A DNA stretch of 64,000 bases from Tannerella serpentiformis (GCF_003033925.1 NZ_CP028365.1:2356001-2420000); one strand, 5' to 3'; shown: positions 25,383-34,955, counted from the first letter of the stretch. Program-made: numbers and translations. The notes: generated from the sequence alone by a model not told the origin.

Positions 25383-27149
25383 TTATTGTTTCGACTCGGC
25401 GGCAGCCTCCTGAAGGAGCGTCTCGGCCTGCCGGCTGTAATTCTCGAACTGTTCGCTGCGGAACTCCGAATAGTTCATCTGCTTGAGCACGTTGATCAGT
25501 CGCTTGAAGTAGTCCGTCACCTCGCTGAAGTTGTCGAAGGCAAAGTCTTGGTGGCAGATGTCGATCACGCGCTTCATCATGTATTCCTGTCGCTCGAGCG
25601 GCGTCACGGAGTCGGTGGCGTCGAAGGCGTCTTGCTGCAGGATGACGAAGTCGATCAGCTCCGACTTCCAGAACGTCACGTGGTAATCCACCGGCACACC
25701 GTCGTCGCCCAAGATGTTGATCTGCTCCGCGATTTCCTTGCCGCGCAGCATACGCGTCTTCACCTCGTTCACCATGCCGAGCCATTCTGGCGAGATGTGT
25801 TCTGAGACATAGGCCTCAAACTCGGGGTACTCCAAGTATTTCGAATAGCTGTCGATCGGGTTGACGGCCGGGTAGCGCTTGCGGTCGGCGCGTGCCTGCT
25901 CGAGGGCGTAGAAACAACGTGCCACCTTCTTCGTGTTCTCCGTCACCGGCTCTTTCAGGTTACCACCCGCAGGCGATACGGTACCGATGAACGTCACCGA
26001 ACCGGTCTTTCCATTATTCAACACCACCATGCCGGCGCGAGCGTAGAAGTTGGCCACGATCGCAGACAAGTCCATCGGGAAGGCGTCCGGTCCCGGCAGC
26101 TCTTCGAGTCGGTTAGACATCTCGCGGAGTGCTTGTGCCCAGCGCGATGTGGAGTCGGCCATAAGCAGCACCTTCAGCCCCATGCTGCGGTAATACTCTG
26201 CGATAGTCATGGCCGTGTAGACCGATGCCTCACGCGCAGCCACGGGCATGTTCGAGGTGTTGGCGATGATGATCGTGCGCTCCATCAGCTTGCGGCCTGT
26301 GTGCGGATCGACCAGCTCGGGGAACTCTACGAAGATTTCCACTATCTCGTTGGCACGTTCGCCGCAGGCCGCGATGATCACAATGTCCGCCTCGGCCTGC
26401 TTCGAGATGGCGTGCTGAAGCACCGTCTTGCCCGTTCCGAACGGCCCGGGGATGAAGCCCGTGCCGCCCTCGACGATCGGGTTCACCGTGTCGATGATGC
26501 GCACGCCTGTTTCGAGCAACTTGTACGGCCGCGGCTTCTCCTTGTAACACGTGATGGCGCGCTTCACCGGCCACTTTTGGATCATCGTTACCTCATGCTC
26601 CGCACCCTGTTCGTCCGTCAGTACGGCGATGGTGTGCGTCACGGGATACTTGCCCGCAGCTACCACTGACTTTACCTTATATGTACCCTCAAACTTGAAC
26701 GGCACCATGATGCGGTGCGGCTGCGCGTTCTCTTCCACCTCGCCGAGCCACGCGCCGGCCTCGACCGTGTCGCCGGCCTTAGCCAGCGGCTTGAAGTCCC
26801 ACAGCCGGTCGTTGTCGAGCGGGTAGGTGTATTCGCCGCGTTTGAGGAAGACGCCGTCCATCTTGTCCAGATCGTTTTGCAGCCCGTCGTAGTTGCGCGA
26901 GAGCATACCCGGCCCGAGCGTCACCTCTAACATATGGCCCATGAACTCCGCCTCGTCGCCCACGCGCATGCCGCGTGTGCTCTCGAAGACCTGCACATAG
27001 GCGTTGCGCCCGATCACCTTGATCACCTCGGCCATCAGACGCACACCGCCCACGGTGATGTAGCATATTTCGTTTTGAGACACCGGCCCGTCCACTTCCA
27101 CAGTGACCAGGTTCGACACGATGCCCTTCACAGTTCCCTTTGTTGTCAT
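25383..27149 (-). CDS. V/A-type ATPase subunit A (catalytic)
   Basis: 588 residues. The Walker A motif GPFGTGKTVLQ is at about residue 230, after the non-homologous insert characteristic of A subunits. Further motifs are ACGERANEIVE and LMADSTSRWAQALRE (Walker B region). It hydrolyses or makes ATP at the A/B interface in the cytoplasm. It follows the DUF2764 gene by 12 bp. Confidence 0.96.
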   Translation of the reverse strand: MTTKGTVKGIVSNLVTVEVDGPVSQNEICYITVGGVRLMAEVIKVIGRNAYVQVFESTRGMRVGDEAEFMGHMLEVTLGPGMLSRNYDGLQNDLDKMDGVFLKRGEYTYPLDNDRLWDFKPLAKAGDTVEAGAWLGEVEENAQPHRIMVPFKFEGTYKVKSVVAAGKYPVTHTIAVLTDEQGAEHEVTMIQKWPVKRAITCYKEKPRPYKLLETGVRIIDTVNPIVEGGTGFIPGPFGTGKTVLQHAISKQAEADIVIIAACGERANEIVEIFVEFPELVDPHTGRKLMERTIIIANTSNMPVAAREASVYTAMTIAEYYRSMGLKVLLMADSTSRWAQALREMSNRLEELPGPDAFPMDLSAIVANFYARAGMVVLNNGKTGSVTFIGTVSPAGGNLKEPVTENTKKVARCFYALEQARADRKRYPAVNPIDSYSKYLEYPEFEAYVSEHISPEWLGMVNEVKTRMLRGKEIAEQINILGDDGVPVDYHVTFWKSELIDFVILQQDAFDATDSVTPLERQEYMMKRVIDICHQDFAFDNFSEVTDYFKRLINVLKQMNYSEFRSEQFENYSRQAETLLQEAAAESKQ

Positions 27150-27161
27150 TCTCTGTAGTAT

Positions 27162-28031
27162 CTATTTTGTATGATTTCGTTTGAATTCGTCCAGCACCGC
27201 GGCGCTGCCCTTCTTGAGCGCGCCCACCATGCTGCGGAATGTCTTCTCGCCCGCGGCCGCGTCGAGCGTTGCCCACCGCTCAAGCATCTCCAGGCGCAGC
27301 AGGTAAGCAAAGACGCTCTCGAAGTCGAACGTTCGGAAGAACGTCTCCTCCTCTAACCAGTTCCATTTCATCACGTCTAACCTCCGTTCGCGCATCAGCA
27401 AATCCGTCTCTTCGGCCACGCGCATCAGCTCCGGCAGGTAGTCCAACGATTCGCCCAGCCCAAAGTCGCGCGCATTCGACGTGCGGAGCAGTTCGGCCGT
27501 CTCGTTGCCCGGCACGACATACTCCGCGCGGTCCAAGTCATGCCTCCGACAGGTGATCGCCGTCAGCACGTTGGCCATGTTCAGATTCAGCTCATACCAT
27601 GCGCTCACGAACGCGTTCTTCGAGCCCATCGCATAGCGGAAATAGCGCGCCGAGAGTCGGTCTTGCCACACCACTGCGTCCATCTCCCGCCCCTCTTCTG
27701 CAACCTGGAGATACTCCCGCATGAAGTCCACGAGATACGCCGGCAGCGACGTCCGCGGCAGGGCCTCCTCCGTCTTCAGGGCCGTCAGCACCGCCTCCGC
27801 TTCGTCACGAGTCACCGTTCCGCGCGCGTCCCATGCCGTCTCCGCGTGTTGCAGCATCGACAGCACGTTCCGGTTGTCATATTGAAGGAAAAAGCAGGAA
27901 AACAGCGGGCGATCCGTGGCCGAAAGCATCGGCATCACCTCCGCCTTGAAGTCCGCCACCGTGTAGGGGCGCCTTCCGTCGTCCAGAGCCACCTCGGGCA
28001 GCCCCGCGATCAGGTAATAGTATTTGCTCAT
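27162..28031 (-). CDS. DUF2764 protein of the V-type ATPase operon
   Basis: 289 residues, all soluble. Begins SKYYYLIAGLPEVALDDGRRPY, the DUF2764 signature. No enzymatic motif is seen. It overlaps subunit E by 4 nt (ATGA) and precedes subunit A, the slot filled in other A/V-ATPase operons by subunit C. DUF2764 may therefore be the diverged C/d-type socket between rotor and stalk; this is inference from position and length, not from sequence similarity that can be seen. Confidence 0.85.
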   Translation of the reverse strand: MSKYYYLIAGLPEVALDDGRRPYTVADFKAEVMPMLSATDRPLFSCFFLQYDNRNVLSMLQHAETAWDARGTVTRDEAEAVLTALKTEEALPRTSLPAYLVDFMREYLQVAEEGREMDAVVWQDRLSARYFRYAMGSKNAFVSAWYELNLNMANVLTAITCRRHDLDRAEYVVPGNETAELLRTSNARDFGLGESLDYLPELMRVAEETDLLMRERRLDVMKWNWLEEETFFRTFDFESVFAYLLRLEMLERWATLDAAAGEKTFRSMVGALKKGSAAVLDEFKRNHTK

Positions 28032-28624
28032 TTCGAGAACAGCATCTCAATCAGCTGCGGGCGCAGGAACTCCTTGAAATACTCCACGAACTCCGCCTCG
28101 CCGAACTGCACCTTGAACGATCCGTCGGCCGGGGCGATGGCAAACGAAGTCTTGTGGCCGTTCACCTCCTCGATCCGCACGCCGCCCTGGAGCAGCTCCG
28201 CAGCCTTAGCCTTGAAATAGGCTGACAGTTTGTCGGCGTCGGAGGTTTGGATGGTCATCTCGCCGTTTTTCGCCCATTCGCGAGCGATTTCGAGCATCAT
28301 CTGCCGCATGAAGTCGGCGTCCCCCGTGGCGGCCTTCACTTCCTTCCGCACCACGCGGTCGGTGACGAGGTCGGCCACCTCCGTTTTGAGCGCCTCCACG
28401 GCCTGCGCGGCATACATCCGGAGTTCTGCCTCCGTGTTCTTACGCAGTTCGTCCGCCTCTCGGCGTGCCTGTTCTACGATGGCGTCGGCCTCCGTGCGCG
28501 CTTCGCGCAGCATGCTCGCCTCTTTCTCCTTGGCGTCAGCCACGATGCGCCCGGCCTCCTCGTTGCCTTTCTCCACGCCTTCCCGATAAATTTTCTCGGT
28601 CAATTCCTGAATCTTACTGTCCAT
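28028..28624 (-). CDS. V/A-type ATPase subunit E (peripheral stalk)
   Basis: 198 residues. The first 100 residues are Ala/Glu/Lys/Arg-rich heptads (EAGRIVADAKEKEASMLREA), the peripheral-stalk helix, and the C-terminal half is the globular head-binding domain. No separate subunit G/H or F gene is visible in the operon. First gene of the ATPase operon. Confidence 0.88.
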   Translation of the reverse strand: MDSKIQELTEKIYREGVEKGNEEAGRIVADAKEKEASMLREARTEADAIVEQARREADELRKNTEAELRMYAAQAVEALKTEVADLVTDRVVRKEVKAATGDADFMRQMMLEIAREWAKNGEMTIQTSDADKLSAYFKAKAAELLQGGVRIEEVNGHKTSFAIAPADGSFKVQFGEAEFVEYFKEFLRPQLIEMLFSK

Positions 28625-28674
28625 AACGACGATATTTTCTTGTTAGAGTGTATCTGTTTACTGTTTTGATGCCA

Positions 28675-28682
28675 CAAAGTTA
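28675..28682 (-). promoter_or_regulatory. -7 box of the V-type ATPase operon
   Basis: TAACTTTG on the minus strand, 50 bp before the subunit E ATG. The 28683-28825 interval beyond it holds no other feature that can be supported. Confidence 0.45.
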
Positions 28683-28825
28683 CGGCAATTCCACCGACCG
28701 CTCGGAGCCGGAGGCCTGTCCACGCCCCCGTGCCGACCCGTTGCAGAACGCCGTAGCACTGTCATTATGGCACGAATCGTGGGCGTGACGCTCTACATCT
28801 TCTGCCTTTCATACGTCGCCAAGCC

Positions 28826-29353
28826 GCTTGACGGCTCCGCTGGCACGCAGGCTCTCCAAAAAGTCGCTTGACGGGGCCGCTGGGTCGTAAGTGGCGCTAA
28901 AAAGTCGCTTGACAGCTCCGCTGGCACGCAGCGGCGCTAAAAAGTCGCTTGACGGGGCCGCTGGGTCGTAAGTGGCGCGAAAAAGTCGCTTGACGGCTCC
29001 GCTGGCACGCAGCGACGCGAAAAAGTCGCTTGACAGCTCCGCTGGCACGCAGGCTCCTCAAAAAGTCGCTTGACGAGGCCGCTGGCACGCAGGCTCTCCA
29101 AAAAGTCGCTTGACGGCTCCGCTGGTACGCAGGCTCCTCAAAATGTCGCATGACGAGGCCGCTGGCACGCAGGCTCTCCAAAATGCGGCATGACGGCTCC
29201 GCTGGCACGCAGGCTCTCCAAAATGTCGCATGACGAGGCCGCTGGCACGCAGGCTCTCCAAAATGCGGCATGACGGCTCCGCTGGCACGCAGGCTCTCCA
29301 AAATGTCGCATGACGGGCCCGCTGGCACGCAGCGACGTGAAAATGTCGCATGA
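28826..29353. repeat. tandem array B, 40-41-bp period
   Basis: About thirteen units of the type GCTTGACGGCTCCGCTGGCA plus CGCAGGCTCTCCAAAAAGTC. Measured starts include 28826, 28866, 28907 and 28947. Two subtypes alternate (AAAAAGTCGCTTGAC and AAAATGTCGCATGAC). The array fills the space between the divergent ATPase operon and the NagB-like gene. Confidence 0.9.
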
Positions 29354-29449
29354 CGGGGCGGCCCTCGCACTCACGTGACCCGAAATGTGGCGCGGTTGCT
29401 ATACCTATTTATATAGGGGAAGGAATAAGCGAGGGTATCCCTGCTTTCC

Positions 29450-29530
29450 ACATCCTTTTCTGCCCGTGATGAAAGAAAAGGATGCAAAAGAAGATCAAGG
29501 CCACACCGGGGCCGGGGAAGTTTGCCGCCC
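29450..29530 (+). repeat. dispersed CCTTTTC-hairpin element
   Basis: CATCCTTTTCTGCCCGTGATGAAAGAAAAGGATG forms a hairpin, followed by CAAAAGAAGATCAAGGCC and a GGGGAAGTTTGCCG block. Copies with the same order are at 44530-44607 and 48090-48178, and an inverted one at 59697-59787. Confidence 0.75.
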
Positions 29531-29574
29531 GCGGCTACTTTTGGCGCCCGAATCATACATTTATATATACAGCA

Positions 29575-31563
29575 ATGAGAAATAACCTGAGCTCACAGAT
29601 TACCCTGACACGCGTCCCGGAGAAGTATTACAAACCGGAGAACGCCTATGAATACAGCCTCCTGACCCGATTCGAGAAGGTCCGGACGCATATCTACGCC
29701 ACCATGGAGGAGGGCGCTGGAGAGTTGGCCCGCGAACTGGCCACCAGCATCCGCGAACGCCAACGCGAGGGCAAACAGTTTGTTCTGGCCGTGCCTGGCG
29801 GACGGTCGCCGTACCCCATCTTCCGACAGCTGATCCGTATGCACCGCGAGGAGGGACTCAGCCTGCGCAACGTGGTCGTCTTCCTCATCTACGAGTTCTA
29901 TCCGCTCGCGAACGAGGCATACAGCAACATGCACCTCCTGCGCGAGGTCTTCCTTGACCATGTCGACATCCCCAAGGGCAACGTCTACAGCCCCGACGGA
30001 TTCATCGATAAGAACGACATCTACGACTTCTGCCGGCGTTACGAACAGCGCATCCGCGAGTGTGGCGGCATCGACTGCATGCTGCTCGGCGTGGGGCAGG
30101 CGGGGACGATTGGCGTGAATAGCGCCGGTACGTCCGTTAGCTCGCGTACACACCTCGTGCTCATGGACGACACCTCGCGCAAGGAGTCAGCGCAGCTCTT
30201 CCGGTCGATCGACAATGTGCCCGCGGGCGTGATCACGATGGGCCTCGGTACGCTCATGGAGGCGGCCAAAGTGGTGCTCGTGGCGTGGGGAGAAAACAAA
30301 TCACGGATCATCCGTGAGACGATCGAGGCCCCCGCGAGCGATGCCGTGCCGTCCACCTGTCTACAACACCACCCGAACGCCAAGGTCGTGATCGACCTCT
30401 CGGCTGCGGGTCAACTGACACGCATCAGTCACCCGTGGCTCGTCACGCCGTGCGTGTGGGATAATAAGCTGATTCGCCGCGCCATCGTTTGGCTTTGTGC
30501 GCAGACCGATAAGCCCATCCTGAAGCTCACCAACAAGGATTACAGCGAGCACGGATTAGGCGAACTGCTGGCCCTCTACGGCTCGGCCTACAACGTGAAC
30601 ATTCGCATCTTCAACGACATTCAGCACACCATCACGGGTTGGCCGGGCGGCAAACCCAACGCCGACGACTCGAACCGTCCGGAGCGCGCTAAGCCCTACC
30701 CGAAGCGTGTCATCGTCTTCAGTCCGCACCCGGACGACGACGTGATCTCGATGGGCGGCACACTGCGCCGACTCTGCGACCAGCAGCATGAGGTGCACGT
30801 GGCTTACGAGACGTCGGGCAACATTGCCGTGGGCGACGACGAGGTGATCCGCTATTGCGAGTATCTGCGCGACGTCAGCGAGCGCTACGCACCGGGCGAG
30901 ACCCCCATTCGTGAGAAGGCTGAGGAGATTATCCGCTATCTGCGTTACGAAAAGAAGGAGGACGGCCAGCCTGAGCGCCCCGATGTGCTCTTCATGAAGG
31001 GCACGATCCGCCGCGAGGAGGCGCGCCACGGCTGCCGTTATTCGGGCGTGAAGGATGAGCATGTGCACTTCCTCGACCTGCCCTTCTACGAGACGGGGCT
31101 TGTGAAGAAGAATCCGCTCGGGCAGCGCGACGTGGACATCGTCAAGCAACTACTGACGGAGGTCAAGCCGCACCAGATGTTCGTGGCCGGTGACCTGGCC
31201 GACCCGCACGGTACGCACAAGGTCTGCCTCGACGCCGTCCTGGCCGCCGTGGACGAGATGAAGGGCGAGGAATGGCTGAAGGATTGCCGCATTTGGATGT
31301 ACCGCGGTGCGTGGGCCGAGTGGGAGATGGACCATATCGAGATGGCTGTGCCCATCAGTCCCGAGGAGCTGCGCTACAAGCGTAACGCCATCCTCAAGCA
31401 CCAGTCGCAGGCCGAGAGCGCGCCGTACCTCGGCGACGACGAGCGACTCTTCTGGCAGCGCGCCGAGGATCGCAACCGCGCCACGGCCGAGATGTACAAG
31501 CACCTCGGGCTGGCGGCTTACGAAGCCATCGAGGCCTTCGTGCAATACATTCCCATCGACTGA
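29575..31563 (+). CDS. NagB-like/PIG-L fusion with degenerate NagB domain
   Basis: 662 residues from the ATG at 29575; an in-frame ATG at 29482 lies in the dispersed element and is rejected. Residues 1 to about 280 align with glucosamine-6-phosphate deaminase (NagB), and the rest with the PIG-L/LmbE deacetylase fold seen fused to NagB in Bacteroidetes. The NagB catalytic residues are missing: FNMDEY reads FLIYEF (Asp72 to Tyr), and GVGNDGHIAFNEP reads GVGQAGTIGVNSA (Asp141, His143 and Glu148 all lost). The PIG-L half keeps FSPHPDDDVISMGG and DLADPHGTHKV, so its metal site looks intact. Probable role: PIG-L-type hydrolase with a binding-only or structural N-terminal domain. It precedes the BASS transporter by 14 bp. 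Confidence 0.85.
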   Translation: MRNNLSSQITLTRVPEKYYKPENAYEYSLLTRFEKVRTHIYATMEEGAGELARELATSIRERQREGKQFVLAVPGGRSPYPIFRQLIRMHREEGLSLRNVVVFLIYEFYPLANEAYSNMHLLREVFLDHVDIPKGNVYSPDGFIDKNDIYDFCRRYEQRIRECGGIDCMLLGVGQAGTIGVNSAGTSVSSRTHLVLMDDTSRKESAQLFRSIDNVPAGVITMGLGTLMEAAKVVLVAWGENKSRIIRETIEAPASDAVPSTCLQHHPNAKVVIDLSAAGQLTRISHPWLVTPCVWDNKLIRRAIVWLCAQTDKPILKLTNKDYSEHGLGELLALYGSAYNVNIRIFNDIQHTITGWPGGKPNADDSNRPERAKPYPKRVIVFSPHPDDDVISMGGTLRRLCDQQHEVHVAYETSGNIAVGDDEVIRYCEYLRDVSERYAPGETPIREKAEEIIRYLRYEKKEDGQPERPDVLFMKGTIRREEARHGCRYSGVKDEHVHFLDLPFYETGLVKKNPLGQRDVDIVKQLLTEVKPHQMFVAGDLADPHGTHKVCLDAVLAAVDEMKGEEWLKDCRIWMYRGAWAEWEMDHIEMAVPISPEELRYKRNAILKHQSQAESAPYLGDDERLFWQRAEDRNRATAEMYKHLGLAAYEAIEAFVQYIPID

Positions 31564-31577
31564 AAGGGCGCGGAGGG

Positions 31578-32477
31578 ATGCTGAAGTTTTTCAAAGACTG
31601 GATGCTGCCGATCGCCATGTTGGCCGGTGCGCTGACCTATCCGTGGGTCAGCCGCCTGGCCTTCCTGACGCCGTACTTGATCTTCGCCATGCTACTCTTC
31701 ACCTTCAGCAAGATCGAGCCGGGCGACATCCGTCTGCGTCGTGAGCACGTGTGGCTGCTGCTTGTCCAACTGATGGGCAGCGGCGGCCTCTACCTGCTGT
31801 TGCACCCCGTCGACCGGATCATCGCCAGCGGCGCCCTGCTCTGTCTGCTGACGCCTACGGCCGCCTCCGCGCCTGTCGTCACGGGTATGTTGGGCGGCGA
31901 CGTGGGCTTCCTCACTTCCTACGTCATCCTCTGCAACGTCACCGTGGCGCCCGTCGCTCCCGTCTACTTCTCCCTGATCGGCATTTACGGCAGCGAAAAC
32001 CTGCCCTTCATTCAGGCGCTCCTGTACGTCTGCAAACGCGTCTTTACGCTCCTCCTATTACCTCTGTTCACGGCCTTCGCCATCCGTCGGTTTGCGCCCG
32101 GATTGCGGCGCGTCATGCTCCGTGCGCCCCGCATGTCGTTTTATCTGTGGGCCTTTTCGCTGTTCATCGTCACGTCGGTCACTGTTCGCTTCCTGATCGA
32201 GCACGGCGGCGAGAATCCGAGGACGGTAGTGGGGCTACTCCTCGTCTCGCTCGTGCTGTGCGTGGCGCAATTCCTCATCGGACGGTGCATCGGCCGTCGT
32301 TACGGTGATCCGATCTCGTCCGGCCAAGGCCTCGGGCAGAAGAATACGATCCTTGCCATTTGGATGGCCCAGACGTACCTCCATCCGCTGACGGCTGTCG
32401 CACCGTCGGGTTACATCCTCTGGCAAAACATCATCAACAGCTATCAGCTGTGGCGACACGGGAAGAGGAAGAACTAA
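31578..32477 (+). CDS. bile acid:sodium symporter (BASS) family transporter
   Basis: 299 residues with about nine membrane helices. The family-typical crossover segments are present: LLTPTAASAPVVTGMLGGD in the first half and SGQGLGQKNTILAIWMAQTY in the second, which in BASS proteins bind sodium ions. Substrates of bacterial members include organic acids and precursors; none can be named here. It follows the NagB-like/PIG-L gene by 14 bp and probably shares its transcript, suggesting transport linked to amino-sugar or related metabolism. Confidence 0.85.
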   Translation: MLKFFKDWMLPIAMLAGALTYPWVSRLAFLTPYLIFAMLLFTFSKIEPGDIRLRREHVWLLLVQLMGSGGLYLLLHPVDRIIASGALLCLLTPTAASAPVVTGMLGGDVGFLTSYVILCNVTVAPVAPVYFSLIGIYGSENLPFIQALLYVCKRVFTLLLLPLFTAFAIRRFAPGLRRVMLRAPRMSFYLWAFSLFIVTSVTVRFLIEHGGENPRTVVGLLLVSLVLCVAQFLIGRCIGRRYGDPISSGQGLGQKNTILAIWMAQTYLHPLTAVAPSGYILWQNIINSYQLWRHGKRKN

Positions 32478-32500
32478 CTACGGAAAACTAAAAACGAACG

Positions 32501-32560
32501 AGTCCTGCCGGTGGGAAGAGAGGCGCAAAAGCATACGCCATTTCTCCCGCCGGCAGGACT
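32501..32560. terminator. bidirectional terminator between convergent genes
   Basis: AGTCCTGCCGG pairs with CCGGCAGGACT, continuing through GGGA/TCCC and GGCG/CGCC. Same outer stem as the hairpin at 14650-14714. TTGTTCTTTG follows on the plus strand. Confidence 0.8.
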
Positions 32561-32592
32561 TGTTCTTTGTGGGCAAGACCCACGTCTTGCGC

Positions 32593-34875
32593 TCACTGGA
32601 TGCCTATTCGTGAGCGATCGGCCTCGCGGCGCTGCTTCTCCTTGTAACGGCTGAAGCGGTAGGTGAGGCGGAGCATGACGGAGCGACTGATCCCGCCTGT
32701 GTAGTCGTAGTCGCTCCACTGCGACTGATATCGGGTGCGGGCTATCGGCGTGGCGCTCTCGAAGAGGTCGTTCACGTTGAGAGCGATCAGCAGCGATTCC
32801 TCCTTGAGCAGTGCTAATTGTAGACCCGCATTGACGCCCCAGCTCTCGCTGGATTTCTGTATGCCTTGTCGGCCGCCGGAGTAGTAATAGCCGTCGGTGG
32901 TGAAGGTCAGGCGGGGGCGGGAGAGGAGGCTGAGCTGGCTGCTGACGTTCATACCGCCCGCCCAACCTGCGACGTCGAAGGAAAGATCGTGCCAGTGCTC
33001 CGTCCGGTAGTGCTCGTGGTAGGCCGTGGGGGCGAAGGTCAGGAACCAGCGGCCGCCGATGGTGACCGGGACGGAAGCCGATAGCACCCAGACATGCGAC
33101 AAATCTGTGTTGGTGATTTGCTTGATCAGCTCGAGGCGGTCGGGCGACTGGTAGAGCTGCGTGAAGAAGGCGTCGCGGACGTGGTAGTAGTAGACGTTGA
33201 AGGCGTAGCGCGAGCGGTAGACGTAGTTCAGGCTTGCGATGTTGTATCGGGCCACGCGCAGGTCGGGGTTGCCGAGGTTAACCTCGTAGCCGTCCACCTC
33301 GCGGCGGTACGTCTGGCGATACCAGTAAGCGGGGTAGTTGTGGAAGGCCTGCCAGCCGAGAGTGAGGGCGTGGTCGTCCGTCGGGGTATAGCTAATGGAA
33401 ACGTCGGGGAGGATCGACTGCCGACGGTAGTCCCGGATGCGGTAGCCTTCGCCGGCGAGGGAGGCGGAGAGGTTCGCGCGGTCGCCCGCAAAGGAGATGT
33501 CCGTGCCCACGTAGGCGTTGGCGATGTCTTCGTCGGACGTGACGGGCGCGGCGCCGGTCTGTTCGCTGTGGTTGCGGGTGCGGGTGTAGTCGGCGCCGTA
33601 GCGCAGGCTGATCCGTTCGGAGAGTGCGTGGCGCCCGCGGAGGTAGCCGTGCAGTCGGTCGATGCGTTGGAAGCGATCATAGGCGATGGGGCGACCGGCG
33701 ACGGTACCCGTGTAGTCCCTCCGGCTGTTGGAGTAGAGGTATTCCGCTCCTGCGCGCCATCCGCGGAGGATGTATTCGGCTGCGATGCTTTGGAGGTGGT
33801 CACGGAGGGTGCCGTGCTGATCGCTGCGGCCGGTGAGGGTGCTGACGGAGCGGTCGTCAAACGTTTCGTTGGGCGTCACCCGTGCGTTGTAGTAGACGCT
33901 GAGGCGGTGGCGGTCGGCCAAGGCGTAGTCGAGGTTCAGGTAGAGGTCATGGGTGGCGGGGGTGTGCGAGCGGTAGTCGGTGTGGTTGCGGATTTCGGTC
34001 GTGTCGCTGCCGACGGCGTGCCGCACGTACATGTTTGTCCGACTGATCTCGTGCCCGGAACTCAGGCGGTAGAGTAGGTCAGCGGAGAACTTGCCCGAGG
34101 CATACATAACGGAAGCCGTTTGGGTGAAGCGGTTCGCGTGTTTGTTGTCCCACTGCGTCTGGACTTGCGCCGTGAGGCGGTCGGAGAGGCCCTCCTTGAG
34201 GATGATGTTGACGGCTGCGCCCTTGACGTTCCATTCCGGCGGCGCGGTGTGGGCCACCTCGATGCGGAGGACGCGATCGGCGGGCAGTGACTTTACATAA
34301 AGCAGCGTGGCGGCCGCATCGCGGGTGGAGGGGCGACCGTTGATGAGCAGGCTGGGCGCCTGGTCCATTGCGATGAGGCGGATTGACTCGCCGTCGGTCG
34401 ATTTCAGGCCTGGGGTCTCGGCCAGGAGGTCGAAGGCGGTGGCGAGGATCTTCGATTTTGTAAGGCCTTGCGGTGTAAAGCTCAGGCGGCCGTTCTGCAC
34501 GCGGACGATGGGGCGTTCGGCGCGCACGACGACCTCCTCGAGCGTCTGCGCCTTGAGCTCCAGCACGATCGTGCCGAGGTCGCTCCGAGAGTCCGCGATG
34601 GTGCGTGTCTCGTAAGCCAAATGCTGCACGCTGAGCAGGTAGGGACGGGCCGTGGAAAGCAGGCGGAAGGTGCCGTCGTCTTCGCTCACGGCCGACTCCA
34701 AGTAGGTGGAATCGGGGGCGGAGAGGATCAGGGCGGCCTGTGCCACGGGCTGGCCGGCGGCGTTCGTCAGTCGGCCGGTGATGCCCTGTTGTGCACGGGC
34801 GGCAACGGTGAGCAGCAGGCTTGCTGCAAGGATCGGCAGGAGAGCTGTCTGCCGAAAAAAGCGATTCGTTTTCAT
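32593..34875 (-). CDS. outer-membrane beta-barrel protein with carboxypeptidase-like N-domain
   Basis: 760 residues from the ATG at 34873-34875; upstream in-frame codons lack a signal peptide. The signal peptide ends ...LLTVAARA|QQ. Residues 25-105 form a CarboxypepD_reg-like domain (ITGRLTNAAGQPVAQAALIL). A plug-like region follows (LLAETPGLKSTDGESIRL, SLLINGRPS) and a long barrel rich in Tyr and Arg. It belongs to the TonB-receptor-like 'outer membrane beta-barrel family'. No substrate can be assigned. It is followed upstream by a TetR regulator (81 bp from the barrel start), which may control it. Confidence 0.88.
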   Translation of the reverse strand: MKTNRFFRQTALLPILAASLLLTVAARAQQGITGRLTNAAGQPVAQAALILSAPDSTYLESAVSEDDGTFRLLSTARPYLLSVQHLAYETRTIADSRSDLGTIVLELKAQTLEEVVVRAERPIVRVQNGRLSFTPQGLTKSKILATAFDLLAETPGLKSTDGESIRLIAMDQAPSLLINGRPSTRDAAATLLYVKSLPADRVLRIEVAHTAPPEWNVKGAAVNIILKEGLSDRLTAQVQTQWDNKHANRFTQTASVMYASGKFSADLLYRLSSGHEISRTNMYVRHAVGSDTTEIRNHTDYRSHTPATHDLYLNLDYALADRHRLSVYYNARVTPNETFDDRSVSTLTGRSDQHGTLRDHLQSIAAEYILRGWRAGAEYLYSNSRRDYTGTVAGRPIAYDRFQRIDRLHGYLRGRHALSERISLRYGADYTRTRNHSEQTGAAPVTSDEDIANAYVGTDISFAGDRANLSASLAGEGYRIRDYRRQSILPDVSISYTPTDDHALTLGWQAFHNYPAYWYRQTYRREVDGYEVNLGNPDLRVARYNIASLNYVYRSRYAFNVYYYHVRDAFFTQLYQSPDRLELIKQITNTDLSHVWVLSASVPVTIGGRWFLTFAPTAYHEHYRTEHWHDLSFDVAGWAGGMNVSSQLSLLSRPRLTFTTDGYYYSGGRQGIQKSSESWGVNAGLQLALLKEESLLIALNVNDLFESATPIARTRYQSQWSDYDYTGGISRSVMLRLTYRFSRYKEKQRREADRSRIGIQ

Positions 34876-34955
34876 CACGTGAAGGGGTTTTATGGTGTTT
34901 GGATCTATAGAAATAACATGGGATGGCCCCGCCCCTTCGATTGGGGGGGCGGCGG

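Noticed and set aside
29058-29374. Open frames encoding ASGAVKRLF / CQRSRQATF-type repeat peptides
   Set aside because: They are translations of array B in several frames; no start signal, no family, and equivalent frames are open on overlapping phases because the unit lacks stop codons.
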